A stretch of DNA of 64,000 bases from Lentzea aerocolonigenes (GTDB lineage: Bacteria > Actinomycetota > Actinomycetes > Mycobacteriales > Pseudonocardiaceae). The position numbers and the translations under genes were made by a program. A model generated the notes under the pieces. It was given only the letters and a program-made list of their open reading frames with translations, searched no databases and had not been told where the DNA came from. Below are positions 1 through 9,400 of the stretch, in pieces (position 1 is the stretch's first letter; each line of letters opens with the position of its first letter). The stretch is from positions 62,001 to 126,000 of the forward strand of contig NZ_BBOJ01000011.1 of NCBI RefSeq assembly GCF_000974445.1, read 5' to 3'.

Positions 1-1
1 G

Positions 2-331
2 CGCAGGGCCACCACGCAGGCCGTTGAGGATCCGATCGTGAAGACGGCGACGTTCACCGTCGACCTCGCAGTGAAGAAGGTGCATCGGGACGGCGCCGAG
101 GTGCACCTGACGCCGACGGAGTGGGGCCTGCTGGAGATCCTGGCCCGCAACCCCGGTCGTCTGGTGTCGCAGAAGCAGCTGCTTCAGGACGTCTGGGGCC
201 CGACGCACATCGGGGAGTCCCAGTACCTGCGGGTGTACCTGGCACAGCTCAGGCGCAAGCTGGAGACCGATCCGTCGCAGCCGCGGCACCTGATCACCGA
301 GGCCGGCATGGGCTACCGGCTTGAGCTGTGA
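2..331 (+). CDS. kdpE: KdpE-type response regulator, C-terminal part (cut by window edge)
   Basis: The reading frame is open from the left edge, so this is the 3' end of a longer gene. The visible ~109 residues form an OmpR/PhoB winged-helix DNA-binding domain: LTPTEWGLLEIL, then the recognition-helix region ending YLRVYLAQLRRKLE, and a wing ending GMGYRLEL. The stretch FTVDLAVKKV before the domain and the PSQPRHLITE tail are typical of KdpE, the response regulator that controls the high-affinity K+ ATPase KdpFABC. A GTG at 38 is internal, not the true start. The neighbouring KimA-like transporter fits a potassium context. OmpR-family membership is firm; the KdpE assignment is good but rests on the C-terminal half only. 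Confidence 0.8.
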   Translation, partial: RRATTQAVEDPIVKTATFTVDLAVKKVHRDGAEVHLTPTEWGLLEILARNPGRLVSQKQLLQDVWGPTHIGESQYLRVYLAQLRRKLETDPSQPRHLITEAGMGYRLEL

Positions 332-422
332 GCGCAAGGATCGCGTCAGGATTTTCGTTCTGACCGTTGGAAGCTCGCCAAGGACCTTCCCTTTCCGTGT
401 CGCCCCGCTGTGAACTGGTGAG

Positions 423-849
423 GTGCAACGGATACCTGGAGGGTTCGGCTTCCCCTTGGGGGCGGCGCTCGGAGTCGCGGCCACCATGCTGGTCGTCGCC
501 ACCGGAGCAGCCAGTCAGCCGGTGCTGTCCGTGATCGCGATGGTGGTCGTGGTCAACGTGATCGCACTGTTCTCCACCTGGCCGGCCGCACTCGGAACCG
601 CGGTGGTCTGCTGGTTCCTGCACGACGGTTTCGTGCTCGGCCGGCACGGAGATCTCGCACTGGTCGGCCAAGCGGGCCATGATGCTCTCGTCATTCGACG
701 CGCTCGGCGTGCTGGTGCTCGTCTCGCTGTTGCGTGCCGCATTGACTCCCGTGCTGCACCTGCGCGACGGCGACTCGGCTGCTCTGCGTCTCCCCGTCCA
801 GCGACAGCCGGTCTTTACGCAATCCCAACGCCGAGTGGCTGGATCCTGA
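423..849 (+). pseudogene. small membrane protein, probably frameshifted
   Basis: A GTG at 423 opens a protein with two to three hydrophobic segments (LGAALGVAATMLVVATG, VLSVIAMVVVVNVIALF, and a third around ALGTAVVCWFL), followed by DGFVLGRHGDLAL. After about position 690 this frame turns into an Arg/Ala-rich tail that looks like out-of-frame GC-rich coding sequence. The next frame (+1) from about 691 instead reads FDALGVLVLVSLLRAAL and ends at a TGA at 847-849, a convincing extra membrane helix. The simplest reading is one four-helix protein with a one-base shift near 660-692, either real or a sequencing error. The topology recalls the DUF4118 region of KdpD-like proteins, which fits the kdp neighbourhood, but that is inference. 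If no frameshift exists, the ORF would run to 869. Confidence 0.5.
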
Positions 850-896
850 CGGGTTCTTTGCAGGCGTGACCAGGGTCGACCATTCATGCTGGCGGC

Positions 897-2921
897 GTGC
901 CGTCCTCCACCTCGTGGGTCAAGCGGTTGGTGCTCGGACGACCGTTCCGCAGCGACCGGCTGGGCGAGACCCTGCTGCCCAAACGACTCGCGCTACCGAT
1001 CTTCGCCAGCGACCCGCTGTCCTCCGTCGCCTACGCGACGCAGGAGATCCTGCTGATCCTCACCCTGGGCGGGCTGGCGTTCCTGCACCTCGCGCCATGG
1101 GTGGGACTGGCCGTGGCGGTGCTGTTGACCGTGGTGGTCATCTCGTACCGGCAGGTCGTGCGTGCCTATCCCAGCGGTGGCGGCTCCTACGAGGTGGCCT
1201 CACGCAACCTCGGCCGCTCGGCGGGGCTGGTGGTGGCGGCCGCGCTGATGGTCGACTACATCATGACCGTGGCGGTGTCCGTCGCCGCGGGCGTGGACAA
1301 CATCATCTCCGCGCTCCCAGAGCTCAACCCGTACCGCGTGGCGATCAACCTCGGTTTTGTCGCATTCCTGACCGCCATGAACCTGCGCGGTGTGCGCGAG
1401 TCCGGCCGGACGTTCGCCGTGCCCACCTACGCGTTCATCGCCGGTGTGCTGCTGATGATCACTGTTGGGCTGGTCCGCACCGTCTTCGGTGATGCGCCGG
1501 TCGCGGAGAGCGCGGGCTACGACATCCGTCCCGAACAGGTAGGGCTGAGCACTCTCGCGGTCGCGTTCCTGGTGCTGCGCGCGTTCTCGTCCGGATGCAC
1601 CGCGCTGACCGGAGCGGAAGCGATCTCCAACGGTGTGCCCGCGTTCCGCAAGCCCAAGTCGCACAACGCCGCCGTGACGATGTTGCTGATGGGCGGCATT
1701 TCAGTCGTCATGTTCGTCGGTGTCACCGCGCTGGCGCTCATCGCCGACGTGCGGTTCACCGAACACACCTGCGACCTGATCGGGTTCGTGGGCAACTGCG
1801 AGACCGATCCGCAGCGCACGGTGATCGCCCAGCTCGCCGCGGCGGTGTTCGGCGGCGACCAGACGTTCTTCTTCTACTACATCCAGGCCGCCACCGCGCT
1901 GATCCTGATCCTCGCCGCGAACACGGCCTACAACGGCTTCCCGCTGCTGGGCTCGATCCTGGCGCAGGATCGCTACCTGCCGCGGCAGCTGCACACGCGC
2001 GGCGATCGGCTGGCGTTCTCCAACGGCATCGTGGTGCTCGCGGCCATCGCGGGTGCCTTGATCTACGCGTTCGACGGCTCCGCCACCCGGCTCATCCAGC
2101 TCTACATCGTCGGCGTGTTCACGTCGTTCACCCTGTGCCAGGCGGGCATGGTCCGGCACTGGAACCGGGAGTTGGTGCACGCCACGACCGGTGCCGAGCG
2201 GCGCCGGATCCATCGTGCGCGGTGGATCAACGCGCTCGGTGCCTGTTTCACCGGAGTGGTGCTGGTGGTCGTGTTGGTCACCAAGTTCACGCACGGCGCG
2301 TACCTGGTCGTCATCGCGATCCCGCTGCTCTACCTGATGATGCGGGCGATTCACCGCCACTACGACCAGGTGCGCGAGGAGCTGCGAGCCGGCACCGACA
2401 CCGAGACGCTGCCCAGCCGGGTGCACGCTCTCGTGCTGGTGTCGACTTTGCACAAGCCGACACTGCGGGCAATCTCGTTCGCCCGCGCGACGCGACCGGA
2501 CACGGTGGCGGCGATCACCGTCAACGTCGACGACGCGGAGACCCGTGCCCTGCAACGGGAATGGGATGCGCGCGGCATGAAGATCCCGCTGAAGGTGATC
2601 GAGTCGCCGTATCGGGAAGTCACTCGACCAGTGCTCGACTATGTGAAGAACCTCCAGCGCAGCAGTCCTCGCGACGTCGTGTGCATCTACATCCCCGAGT
2701 ACGTCGTCGGCAGGTGGTGGGAGAACCTGCTGCACAACCAGAGTGCGTTGCGGCTCAAGGGCCGTCTGCTGTTCGAGCCTGGGGTGATGGTGACAAGCGT
2801 GCCGTGGCAGCTCGCGTCCACGACTCGCCGCGACCCCGATCGCGTGGTGCACAGTCCAGGCGAGGTTCGGCGGGGAATCGGTGCTACGAAGCGGATCCCG
2901 GCCGAGAAGGAATCGGTGTAG
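897..2921 (+). CDS. KimA-like APC family potassium permease
   Basis: A 674-residue inner-membrane transporter of the amino acid-polyamine-organocation (APC) superfamily. The N-terminus (VLGRPFRSDRLGETLLPKRL, then ALPIFASDPLSSVAYATQEI) strongly resembles Bacillus KimA (YdaO), the c-di-AMP-regulated K+/H+ symporter. About twelve hydrophobic segments fill residues ~45-480, with an unwound-helix-like SGGGSYEVA near residue 95. Residues ~490-650 are a soluble tail with alternating strands and helices (ALVLVSTLHKPTLRAISFA), as in the cytoplasmic domain of KimA. The preceding kdpE fragment supports a role in K+ uptake. Many databases call this family only 'APC permease', so the substrate is inferred. 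The 3' end overlaps the end of the convergent DUF418 gene by 38 bp. Confidence 0.8.
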   Translation: MPSSTSWVKRLVLGRPFRSDRLGETLLPKRLALPIFASDPLSSVAYATQEILLILTLGGLAFLHLAPWVGLAVAVLLTVVVISYRQVVRAYPSGGGSYEVASRNLGRSAGLVVAAALMVDYIMTVAVSVAAGVDNIISALPELNPYRVAINLGFVAFLTAMNLRGVRESGRTFAVPTYAFIAGVLLMITVGLVRTVFGDAPVAESAGYDIRPEQVGLSTLAVAFLVLRAFSSGCTALTGAEAISNGVPAFRKPKSHNAAVTMLLMGGISVVMFVGVTALALIADVRFTEHTCDLIGFVGNCETDPQRTVIAQLAAAVFGGDQTFFFYYIQAATALILILAANTAYNGFPLLGSILAQDRYLPRQLHTRGDRLAFSNGIVVLAAIAGALIYAFDGSATRLIQLYIVGVFTSFTLCQAGMVRHWNRELVHATTGAERRRIHRARWINALGACFTGVVLVVVLVTKFTHGAYLVVIAIPLLYLMMRAIHRHYDQVREELRAGTDTETLPSRVHALVLVSTLHKPTLRAISFARATRPDTVAAITVNVDDAETRALQREWDARGMKIPLKVIESPYREVTRPVLDYVKNLQRSSPRDVVCIYIPEYVVGRWWENLLHNQSALRLKGRLLFEPGVMVTSVPWQLASTTRRDPDRVVHSPGEVRRGIGATKRIPAEKESV

Positions 2922-4053
2922 CGCGTGGGTAGGACATCCGGCGCACCAGCACCTCCATCGGTCCGCGCTGTCCGGTGCGGCGCATCCATTCGGCGAGCAG
3001 TACCGACACGGCGAAGACGACGGCGGCGATGCCGTAGCTGCCGGCCAGGCTCACCTCGTCGCGCAGGTTGAAGGTGAACGGGTAGAACAGTGCCAGCCAC
3101 ACGGCGGACTGGAACAGGTAGAAGGTCAGTGACCGCTGGCCCAGCGCGGCCAGTGCGGTGGCGAGCCGTCCGGGCCTGGTCCCGATCCGAGCCGACGCCA
3201 AGCCGACCGCGGCGGCCAGACCGATGCCGCCCGCGAACCCGGTGAGGTCGTGCGCGACGGCGACCGTCCACTGCAGACCCGTGGAGTCGGTGTACCACAC
3301 CCCGGCGGCCAGCAGGGCGGCCGGCAGCCGGCCGATCAACGCCAGGGTGAGCAGGCCGAGAGCGGCACGGCGCAGCGTGGTGCGGTGCTCAGCGGGCTGG
3401 TCCAAAAACCGGCGGCGGGCTGCCCAGATTCCCAGCAGCATTCCCGGCAGCACCATGACGACGCCGAGCAGCGACTGTGCCGGCTTGGTCACGTTGGCGA
3501 GCACGTGCGCGCCGTAGTTGGGCTCCATGAACTGGGCGAAGGTGACCGGTGTGCCGGCCGCGACGCCGAGCTGAGCGTTCACGCTCTGCCAGGCCAGCAG
3601 CAGTGTCGCCGGGACCAGGGTCAAGGCGGCGGTCCAGCCGAGCGTCTTGTCCGTGGCGCGTACCAGCGGGGTGAACAGCAGTAGTGCGAGTCCGTAGATG
3701 GCGACGATGTCGATGGGCACGAGCAGGATGGTGTGGGCGAATCCGATCAGGACGAGCCAGATGCTGCGGCGGCGCAGCAGGGTGCGCAGTCCCGGCCAGT
3801 CGCCGCCGCGGGCGTGGTGGCGGTGGGCGAGTTGGCCCATCCCGTAGCCGAACAGGAACACGAACATCGCACGGGCTTGGTTGTCGGCGATCAACGACTT
3901 GACGAACAGCGTGGCGTCGTCGAGCCACGGCGTCCCGGACCGCCAGGAGCTCAGGAACCCTGGCGCGTGCGCCAGCGCGATGAGCAACAGCATCAGGCCG
4001 CGCGCGAGGTCCGGGGCCAGTGAACGGCCGGCTGGGGCAGGTTCGGTTGTCAT
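2884..4053 (-). CDS. DUF418 family membrane protein (YeiB-like)
   Basis: A 389-residue polytopic protein that begins RSLAPDLARGLMLLLIALAH, the hallmark N-terminus of DUF418/YeiB proteins, and ends with the typical TFYLFQSAVWLALFYPF and LLAEWMRRTGQRGPMEVLVRR signature (conserved W-x-x-GPxE-x-x-R). Some ten membrane helices lie between. The biochemical role of DUF418 proteins is not known. They are related to acyltransferase-3-like membrane proteins and occur next to regulators and transporters. ATG at 4053. The gene is transcribed divergently from the HTH_38/MarR regulator at 4215, with two strong palindromes in between, so it is the likely regulatory target. The family assignment is secure; the function is unknown. 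Confidence 0.85.
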   Translation of the reverse strand: MTTEPAPAGRSLAPDLARGLMLLLIALAHAPGFLSSWRSGTPWLDDATLFVKSLIADNQARAMFVFLFGYGMGQLAHRHHARGGDWPGLRTLLRRRSIWLVLIGFAHTILLVPIDIVAIYGLALLLFTPLVRATDKTLGWTAALTLVPATLLLAWQSVNAQLGVAAGTPVTFAQFMEPNYGAHVLANVTKPAQSLLGVVMVLPGMLLGIWAARRRFLDQPAEHRTTLRRAALGLLTLALIGRLPAALLAAGVWYTDSTGLQWTVAVAHDLTGFAGGIGLAAAVGLASARIGTRPGRLATALAALGQRSLTFYLFQSAVWLALFYPFTFNLRDEVSLAGSYGIAAVVFAVSVLLAEWMRRTGQRGPMEVLVRRMSYPRATPIPSRPGSAS

Positions 4054-4082
4054 GTCGGGGTCCTGTTCGGCTCGATCTTCAC

Positions 4083-4135
4083 GTCCTGTGAAAGCTATGA
4101 AGCGTTCACAGGACGGTCAACGAGCTCATTGACCG
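4083..4135. promoter_or_regulatory. two adjacent palindromes, candidate operators
   Basis: The divergent intergenic region holds a perfect 10-bp inverted repeat GTCCTGTGAA (4083-4092) / TTCACAGGAC (4105-4114) with a 12-nt spacer. It is immediately followed by CGGTCAA (4114-4120) / TTGACCG (4129-4135) around a GAGCTC core, a 22-bp palindrome with one mismatched pair. They sit between the DUF418 and regulator start codons, so they are good candidates for binding sites of the regulator encoded at 4215. Confidence 0.6.
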
Positions 4136-4214
4136 CACATGGCCCTTTGAGCTGGTCAGACTTCTTTGATCCGTGCGCTGGTGCTGCCGATGAACGCAAC
4201 GAGGTGGTGTTGCG

Positions 4215-4952
4215 ATGACCGCGTACAGTCGGGACATGTCCGAAGGCAGGCTGAGTCAGCAGGACCGGCAGCGCATCGCCGCTGGACTGGCCGCGGGGCG
4301 CGGGTACGGGGAGATCGCCCGGAGTCTGGGGCGGTCCACCTCGACGATCTCCCGGGAGATCGCCAGAAACGGCGGACCCGCCGACTACCGGCCGGGGGAG
4401 GCACAGCGGGCCTCCGTCCGACGCGCGCGCCGGCCGAAGAACGCCTCGACACGTTCAGCGCCGGTGCCCGCAGACCCGTACGGACGCGATCCCGATGCGG
4501 TGGCCGACGCGTTCGAGGAACTCACCTCCATGCTGGCGCAGACAGGCCTGCCGCAGATGGCGGCGAACGTGTTCGCCAGCCTGTACGTCACCGACTCCGG
4601 CGTCCTCACCGTCGCCGAACTGGTGCGGCAGCTGCGGGTCAGCCCAGCTTCGATCTCCAAGGCCGTGGCTTTCCTGGAGTCGCAAGGACTCGTCCGGCGA
4701 GAGCGCGACGCGTCGAGCCGGCGCGAGCAGTACGTCCTGGGCGGTGACCTCTGGTACCGGTCGCTGCTCGCGACCGCTCAGCGCAACACCGCGTTGGCCG
4801 AGAGCGCCCGTCGCACCGTCGCCATTCTCGGCTCCGCCACTCCGGCGGGCGCTCGTGTCGCCGAGGCGGCGGAGTTCCTCGACCGCATCGGCGAGGAGCT
4901 CGTCCAGGCCGTCGAGCGCTGGTGGCACGATCGCCCCGGCACAGCGCAGTGA
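4215..4952 (+). CDS. HTH_38 plus GbsR/MarR-type transcriptional regulator
   Basis: A 245-residue protein with two different DNA-binding modules. Residues ~10-50 (LSQQDRQRIAAGLAAGRGYG, then EIARSLGRSTSTISREIARN) are an HTH_38 domain like that at the front of IS30-family transposases. Residues ~95-200 are a GbsR/MarR-like winged helix (MAANVFASLYVTDSG, LTVAELVRQLRVSPASISKA, then LESQGLVRRERD), followed by a helical dimerisation tail. Such hybrids occur in actinobacteria as regulators, not transposases: no DDE catalytic domain follows. It is divergent from the DUF418 gene and probably controls it and itself through the palindromes at 4083-4135. An ATG at 4248 (MSEGRL) is a plausible alternative start. 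Confidence 0.8.
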   Translation: MTAYSRDMSEGRLSQQDRQRIAAGLAAGRGYGEIARSLGRSTSTISREIARNGGPADYRPGEAQRASVRRARRPKNASTRSAPVPADPYGRDPDAVADAFEELTSMLAQTGLPQMAANVFASLYVTDSGVLTVAELVRQLRVSPASISKAVAFLESQGLVRRERDASSRREQYVLGGDLWYRSLLATAQRNTALAESARRTVAILGSATPAGARVAEAAEFLDRIGEELVQAVERWWHDRPGTAQ

Positions 4953-5117
4953 AAGATCAAACGCAAAGAAATCCTGACGACATCCTTATGCGCGCGGCCT
5001 TGCGAGGATCTCGTCGCGCGAGACACGATCGAGTGGGAGGTGATCACCTCCGCACACTCTTTCCGCGCTACATCACCTGCCAGGCGCCGACGCCCGGCAG
5101 CGCCTGAGGAGTTCACC

Positions 5118-5459
5118 GTGATCCCCGTGGACAAGTCCGTGTCCGTGCTCGACGGACAGCACGAGCTGCGTGTGCTGAGCCTGACCCGCGGTGAGGACTC
5201 GTTCGCGCTGGACTACACGATCACGCCTCCCCTGGGTGGAGAACCGGTGTTCATGTGGATCGAGGCCGTCGACGACCAGGGCCACGAGTACGCCGACTTC
5301 GGCGGTGCTCGCGGGGTGAGTGAGGACGGTCGGCACACCTCGGGCACCATCTCCGGTCAGCCGGCCATCGGCGCGGAGGCGAGGGAGCTGTCCGTGCGGT
5401 TCGTGTTCCTGCGCGGCCAGTCCGAGGTCGGCTGGAGCATCACCATCGGTTTGCGCTGA
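5118..5459 (+). CDS. small beta-rich protein of unknown function
   Basis: I do not recognise this family. The 113-residue product has no signal peptide or membrane segment and reads as alternating beta strands (HELRVLSLTRGEDSFALDYTI, EPVFMWIEAVDDQGHEYAD, LSVRFVFLRG, VGWSITIGL), suggesting an Ig-like or C2-like sandwich. GTG at 5118 is chosen because GAGGAG at 5106-5111 lies six bases upstream; the longer in-frame GTG at 5040 has its purine run directly abutting. It lies just upstream of the DUF4097/AfsR pair, but a promoter with SARP-like repeats separates them. Real gene likely; function unknown. Confidence 0.6.
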   Translation: MIPVDKSVSVLDGQHELRVLSLTRGEDSFALDYTITPPLGGEPVFMWIEAVDDQGHEYADFGGARGVSEDGRHTSGTISGQPAIGAEARELSVRFVFLRGQSEVGWSITIGLR

Positions 5460-5468
5460 CACAGGCCC

Positions 5469-5516
5469 TGACATCGGTTGTAGCTGGTGTCAGGGCCGTG
5501 ACGGTCGCATGTCTGA
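5469..5516 (+). promoter_or_regulatory. SARP-type heptamer repeats upstream of the DUF4097/AfsR operon
   Basis: Three heptamers sit at exact 11-bp pitch: TGTCAGG (5488-5494), TGACGGT (5499-5505), TGTCTGA (5510-5516). A further TGACATC (5469-5475) lies 19 bp before the first. The same arrangement with the same spacings recurs at 9524-9571 before the P450 operon. Direct heptamers at one helical turn are the established recognition pattern of SARP/BTAD activators. GGCCCTGACA (5464-5473) and TGTCAGGGCC (5488-5497) also form an inverted repeat that might act as a terminator for the gene at 5118. Confidence 0.6.
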
Positions 5517-5570
5517 CCTGTTGGCGAATGTGGTCGCAACAACCACGAAGGCCACCGAGGGAGACACGAC

Positions 5571-6392
5571 ATGTCCACGTTCACCACACCGAACCCGATC
5601 ACCGCCACGCTGACCACAGCAGGCGCCCGTGTCCGGATCACCGCGACCGAGCGGACCGACACCGTGGTGCTGGTCGAGCCAGTCAACAGCGCGAACTCGA
5701 AGGACGTGAAGGTCGCGGAGAAGACCAAGGTCGACTTCGCAGACGGTGTCCTGGTCGTCAAGACGACCAAGTCGGGCGACCAGAACGGCTCCGTCACCAT
5801 CACGATCGAGCTGCCCGCCGGATCGAGCCTGATCCTCCACACCGCCTGGACGGAAGTGCAGGCCGAAGGCGTTCTCGGTGACTGCGAGGTCAACATCGGC
5901 TCGGGGCAGGTCCAACTCGACCGCGTCGCCGCACTGGAGGGCAACCTCGGGACCGGTGGACTCGTGGTCGGCCACGTCGCCGGGACCACCGTGCTGGAAG
6001 GCAGCTCGGCCGGGGTGCGGATCGGCGAGGCTGACGGCATCGTCCGCTACCAGGGAACGTCCGGCAAGGTGTGGATCGGCCACGCCCGCTCCGACGTCGA
6101 CCTGGGCGGTTCGAGCGGCAGCTTCGACATCGGCCGAGCGGACAGCAGCGTCACCGCGAAGGCCGCCAACTGTCCGATCCGGATCGGACAGGTCACACGC
6201 GGTCAGCTGGAGCTCATGAACGCCTCAGGCGGAATCGAGGTCGGCATCACTGAGGGCACCGCAGTCCAGGTCGACGCGAAGAGCACGAAGGGGTTGGTGC
6301 GCAGCTCCCTGCCGAGCCAGGAGGACGGTCAGGTCAGGGTCCACGCCCGCACGAGGCTCGACGACATCGTCATCCACCCCGTCGCTGCTTGA
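5571..6392 (+). CDS. DUF4097 family beta-strand repeat protein
   Basis: A 273-residue soluble protein made of short repeated beta strands rich in Gly, Ser and Val, as in DUF4097 right-handed beta-helix proteins: PAGSSLILHTAWTEVQAEGV, GDCEVNIGSGQVQLDRV, LEGNLGTGGLVVGHVAG, TVLEGSSAGVRIGEADG. The stacked GxVxIGxA units run to the end. There is no signal peptide, so it is probably cytoplasmic. ATG at 5571 follows GAGGGAG. Its stop overlaps the earliest possible start of the AfsR-like gene (TTG at 6389), so the two are co-transcribed. DUF4097 proteins are often paired with such regulators or with membrane stress sensors. Molecular role unknown. Confidence 0.75.
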   Translation: MSTFTTPNPITATLTTAGARVRITATERTDTVVLVEPVNSANSKDVKVAEKTKVDFADGVLVVKTTKSGDQNGSVTITIELPAGSSLILHTAWTEVQAEGVLGDCEVNIGSGQVQLDRVAALEGNLGTGGLVVGHVAGTTVLEGSSAGVRIGEADGIVRYQGTSGKVWIGHARSDVDLGGSSGSFDIGRADSSVTAKAANCPIRIGQVTRGQLELMNASGGIEVGITEGTAVQVDAKSTKGLVRSSLPSQEDGQVRVHARTRLDDIVIHPVAA

Positions 6393-6433
6393 GTGTCAGC
6401 GACCTGCCAGGTGTCCGTGGCAGGATCGGGCAG

Positions 6434-9400
6434 GTGCAGATCGGGATTCTGGGACCTTTCGAGGTTCGTGCGGACGACGGCGCTCTCGCGGACGTGCCCG
6501 GTGCACGGCTGCGAGGGCTGCTGGTCGCTCTCGCGCTCAGCCCCGGTCGGGTGGTCTCGAAGGCCGCGCTCGTCGACTGGATCTGGGGTAAGAACCCGCC
6601 TGTCGATGCGGTGAACGCCTTGCAGCGCTTGGTTTCCCGGTTGCGCAAGGCGGTTCCCGGGGCGGTCGTCGAGGCGTTGACGGACGGCTACCGTCTGACG
6701 GTCGATCCCGACGCGGTCGACGCGGTGCGGTTCGAACGGCTCGGCGCCCAGGCCCGCAATGATCAAGGGCCGCTGCGGGTACAGCGCCTGCGCGACGCTC
6801 TCGAGCTGTGGCGTGGTCCGGCCATGCAGGACGTCGGTCTGCAGGACAGCGAGGCGTTCGAGGCGGCGGCGACCAGGCTCGACGCGTTGCGCCTCGCGAC
6901 GACGGAAGACCGCTTCGAGGCCGAGATCAGCCTTGGCCACGGCGCCGGACTGGTCACGGAGCTGACCGATCTGGTGGCCGCGCATCCCGTGCGGGAGAAG
7001 CTGGTCGCGGCGTTGATGCGCGCGCTGGTCGCCGCTGGTCGGAACAGTGAGGCGCTGCAGGCGTATCAGCGTGCGAGGGAAGCCCTTGCCGACGAGTTGG
7101 GCGTCGACCCGTCGCCTGAGCTGTCCGCGTTGCACGTCGCGTTGCTGCGCGGCGAGGTCGAACAGCAGAAGGAGAACCGCAAGACCAACCTGCGGGCCGA
7201 GCTGACCAGCTATGTCGGCAAGGAGACCGATGTCGCCGCGGTTCGTGACCTCGTCGCCGATCACCGGCTCACCACTTTGACCGGTCCCGGCGGCTCCGGG
7301 AAGACAAGGCTGGCAACGGAAACCGCGCGCACGTTGCTCGACGACCTGCCGGACGGGGTGTGGCTGGTGGAGCTCGCTGCCATCGGCACCGACGGTGACG
7401 TGGCGCAGGCGACGTTGTCCGGGCTGGGTCTGCGGGACGCGCTGCTCGGAGAGGTGTCGAACGTGGAGCCCGCGGACCGGCTCGTTGCCGCGATCCGCGA
7501 CCGGAACACGTTGCTGGTCCTGGACAACTGTGAGCACGTGATCGAGGCTGTCGCCGCGCTCGCCCATCGGCTGCTCGGGGAGTGTCCGCGGCTGCGGATC
7601 CTCGCGACGAGCCGGGAACCGCTCAGCATCACCGGCGAAGCGCTGTGGCCCGTCGAACCGCTGGCCCTGCCGGCGGCTGTCCAATTGCTGCGGGACCGGG
7701 CGATCGCCGTCCGCAAGGACCTCGCCGTCGACGAGCGAACGCTCGAGCGTGTCTGCACCGCGCTGGACGGGATGCCGCTCGCGATCGAGCTCGCGGCGGC
7801 GAGGTTGCGCACGATGTCCGTCGACCAGCTCGCTGACCGCTTGGACGACCGGTTCCGGCTGCTGACCGGCGGTAGCCGTACGGCGTTGCCTCGGCACCGG
7901 ACCTTGCGTGCGATGGTCGACTGGAGCTGGGAGCTGCTGACCGACGCCGAACGGGTGGTGCTGCGCAGGCTGTCGGTGTTCGCCGGTGGCGCGAGCCTGG
8001 AAGCGGCCGAGCGAGTCTGCACGGGCGATCTCGTCGAGGAGCACGAGGTTCTGGAGCTGCTCACGGCGTTGACCGAGAAGTCGTTGCTGGTCGCGTCCGG
8101 CGAGGGCGCACCGCGGTACCGGATGCTCGGCACGATCAAGGAGTACGGCGCCCAGCGGCTGGAAGAAGCGGGGGAGACGGAGCTCGCCCGGCAGACACAT
8201 CTGGCGTACTTCACCGAGCTCGCCGAGACCGCGGAACCACGTCTTCGCCGCGCCGAGCAACTGGAATGGCTGGCCATGCTCAAGGCTGAGCACGACAACA
8301 TCGGCTCGGCGATGCGCGGTGCGCTCGCTGCCAGTGATGCGCACGCGGCGATGCGGCTCGCCGCGGCCGCCGCCTGGTACTGGTGGCTCGTCGGCCGCAA
8401 GTCCGAGGGCATGGAGCTGATCACCGCCGCGATCAACACGCCAGGTGAGGTGCCGGACGAGATCAGGGCGGTCGTCTGCGCCATGACGTCGATGTTCGTC
8501 ACGTCCGGGCCCGGCGACGTGTCCGAAGCAGCGCAGTGGGTGCACAAGGCCTACGAGCTCGGTCGGCGCAACCGGCACTACCACCCGGCGTTGAGGCTGG
8601 TCGTCCCGCTCGAAATGCTGCTGGGCGAGGAGCCGGACGCCGTCCTACCTGCGTGGGGGTCGTTGCTGGACGACGAGGATCCCTGGGCCCGTGCGCTGTC
8701 CAGACTGCACATCGGCAAAATGCTGATCATGCTCGGCCGCGCCGAGGACGCGGAAGCGCACTTCGAGGAGTCGCTCGTCGAGTTCCGGGTGCTGGGCGAG
8801 CGGTTCGGCACCTCCTTCGCGCAAACCGAGCTGGCCGATCGCATCGCCCTGCGCGGCGAGTTCGCCGAGGCGTGCGAGCACTTCGAACACGCGATCGCGG
8901 TCGTCACCGAACTCGACGCGGTCGACGACGTCGTGCAGTTCCGCATACGACAGGCACGGCTGTACTGGCTGATGGGGAACAAGGACGCCAGCGCGGCCGC
9001 CGTGGCTGAAGCCGAACGCCGTGCCGAAGGCGTTACCTGGCCCGGCACGCTGGCCGCACTGGCCCTGGCGAAGGTCGAGCTCGCCGCGTGGAACGGCAAC
9101 GCCTCAGAAGCGTTCGAGCAGCTCGACGTCGCAAGGAGTTTGCTCGGCGACGAAGCAACGCAGCCACACCTGCGTGCGGTGGCGCACGCCCTGCACGGTC
9201 ACTTCACCGACGACCTGGACGAGGCACGCGACCACCTGGCCGCGGCTTGTCGGACGGCGGGCGAGACGGGGCACGCGCCGGTGATCGCGCAGATGATTGT
9301 CGAGGTCGGGGGCCTGGCCGTGCGACGTGAGCAGTACGAGCAGGCCGCGCGGCTGCTGGCGGCGAGCGCGAGCGTGCTCGGCCTCGCCGATCGGTCCAAT

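Noticed and set aside
4215..4952. IS30-family transposase
   Set aside because: Only the HTH_38 domain is shared; the rest is a MarR/GbsR winged helix and no DDE domain or terminal repeats exist.
6329..8584. 751-codon minus-strand frame opposite the AfsR-like gene
   Set aside because: Arg/Gln/His-rich antisense of a GC-rich gene; no domain, no ribosome binding site, and the plus strand encodes intact BTAD/NTPase motifs.
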